Part shown: positions 35,227 through 35,852 of the stretch, in pieces | How positions within the stretch are numbered: the stretch's first letter is position 1 | How the letters are laid out: each line of letters starts with the position of its first letter | The notes under the pieces: generated by a model | Seen by the model: the letters and a program-made list of their open reading frames with translations, nothing else | Told to the model about the DNA's origin: nothing | Databases searched by the model: none | Position numbers and translations under genes: made by a program | Assembly (NCBI GenBank): GCA_905214305.1 | Contig: CAJMLK010000026.1 | Location: 1 to 35,852 of the forward strand | DNA from: an uncultured bacterium | GTDB lineage: Bacteria; Desulfobacterota; Desulfovibrionia; Desulfovibrionales; Desulfovibrionaceae | Length of the DNA stretch: 35,852 nucleotides | Direction: 5' to 3'

Positions 35227-35589
35227 CTACATCCAGATGCGCATATGCCGCATCCGCTCATTGCTCACGCCCATACGCCGCATGCACATGTCAAAGTAGG
35301 CCCGCCACGGAAAGTAGCTCGTGTCGCCCCGCCATTCAGGATTCATCGATGTGGCTTCGCGTTTGCACTGCCTGTAGGCTTCAAGGTCCTGCTGTTCTTC
35401 AAATGTCAGGGGCCGATGTTCGCGCGGCGCGCAAGCGCCAAGGCAGAGGGCAAGGCCAAGGCCAAGGCACAGGGCCAGTGCCAACCACAATCTCCCGATT
35501 CTTGCCTTTACTGCCCTCACAGAGCCGGATTCTTTCCCGGCCCGTCCTGACCGCATCCGACGCCACAAGATCATTGCTGTCTTCTTCAT
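35227..35589 (-). CDS. Small putative lipoprotein
   Basis: This 120-residue protein has a long basic N-terminus, a Leu/Ala/Gly-rich hydrophobic stretch (about 34-50) and a lipobox LGAC with Cys53, so a mature lipoprotein of about 68 residues is expected. The mature part contains EEQQDLEAYRQCKREA and a Met/Arg-rich end with two further cysteines; I know no family for it. The ATG at 35589 has GGAGG 4-5 nt upstream, which decides the start. The hydrophobic stretch is encoded by short AAGGCC-type repeats at about 35448-35472. The 52-residue signal region is unusually long; an internal start is possible. Confidence 0.7.
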   Translation of the reverse strand: MKKTAMILWRRMRSGRAGKESGSVRAVKARIGRLWLALALCLGLGLALCLGACAPREHRPLTFEEQQDLEAYRQCKREATSMNPEWRGDTSYFPWRAYFDMCMRRMGVSNERMRHMRIWM

Positions 35590-35651
35590 GTTTCCTCCGC
35601 CAACACCGCTCCTCACTCATGCCTTTTGCGTCCCATGCGCTCCCATTTTCC

Positions 35652-35707
35652 GGTTCAGTCCGGCATGTCAGCGAGCAAGGAACGGTTCGTGCCTGCCGGA
35701 TTGAACC
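35652..35707. other. 14-bp inverted repeat upstream of the lipoprotein gene
   Basis: GGTTCAGTCCGGCA (35652-35665) pairs with 35694-35707 over 14 bp with one G-T pair and a 28-nt loop. On the minus strand it lies in the leader region of the lipoprotein gene. I do not recognise the element. Confidence 0.6.
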
Positions 35708-35731
35708 ATCAAGGCCACAATAGAAGTTTTA

Positions 35732-35797
35732 GAGCAGTAACGAATGAAATGAGTTGACTGCTCTGCAAGAACTTTCTTGAAAATCCTTGCCACGAAA
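35732..35797. repeat. Dispersed structured repeat, copy B
   Basis: This is the second copy of the 66-nt element at 32734-32799. GAGCAGT (35732-35738) pairs with ACTGCTC (35757-35763) around the shared core, and GCAAG (35765-35769) pairs with CTTGC (35786-35790). In the second stem a G-C pair of copy A is replaced by A-T here. Differences in the last 34 positions are all transitions. Confidence 0.75.
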
Positions 35798-35852
35798 GGT
35801 AGTGTCCAGAATTTTTCGCACATTTTGTAGCCGTCAGTCAGTGTGAGTTTTG

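Overview
The window looks like about 36 kb of chromosome from a sulfate-reducing deltaproteobacterium of the Desulfovibrio type. This is inferred from gene content and layout. Two lactate permeases lie in tandem. The F1Fo ATP synthase operon starts with two b-type subunits and lacks the a and c subunits, as known in Desulfovibrio. MotA/MotB and large signalling proteins are present, and the DNA is GC-rich. The species cannot be named from the sequence alone. No CRISPR array, intact mobile element, rRNA or tRNA gene was recognised.

Left part (1-10.6 kb): about 790 bases without a convincing gene but with several hairpins, then cstA (minus strand). A thiamine-thiazole operon thiS-thiG-thiH-thiF (plus strand) follows, preceded by a good promoter, a TPP riboswitch and an intrinsic terminator, which suggests control by transcription attenuation. 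After a strong hairpin come two convergent lactate permease genes of the LctP family (minus strand), each with its own leader.

Middle part (10.7-26.4 kb): a minus-strand surface-sugar cluster holds a DegT/DnrJ-type aminotransferase, a 38-codon stump of a family 2 glycosyltransferase, a GtrA-type membrane protein and a complete family 2 glycosyltransferase. The last three are joined by overlapping stop/start codons. Next are a CheW adaptor, a BarA-like hybrid histidine kinase (HAMP-HisKA-ATPase-REC-Hpt) and cobyric acid synthase, all minus strand. On the plus strand follow an AsmA-family protein, the flagellar stator genes motA and motB (separated by four 17-bp tandem repeats), shikimate kinase, and a glycosyltransferase fused to a Rossmann-like domain.

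Right part (26.4-35.9 kb): a consensus-like sigma-70 promoter drives atpF'-atpF-atpH-atpA-atpG-atpD-atpC. A perfect 13-bp hairpin lies between atpD and atpC. Then come lepA (elongation factor 4) and a small lipoprotein gene on the minus strand. A 66-nt structured repeat occurs twice, after atpC and near the right edge, with one compensatory base-pair change.

The most interesting items are the dispersed structured repeat, the truncated glycosyltransferase wedged between aminotransferase and gtrA, the thiS-TAG-open frame-thiG arrangement, the tandem repeat between motA and motB, and the atpD-atpC hairpin.
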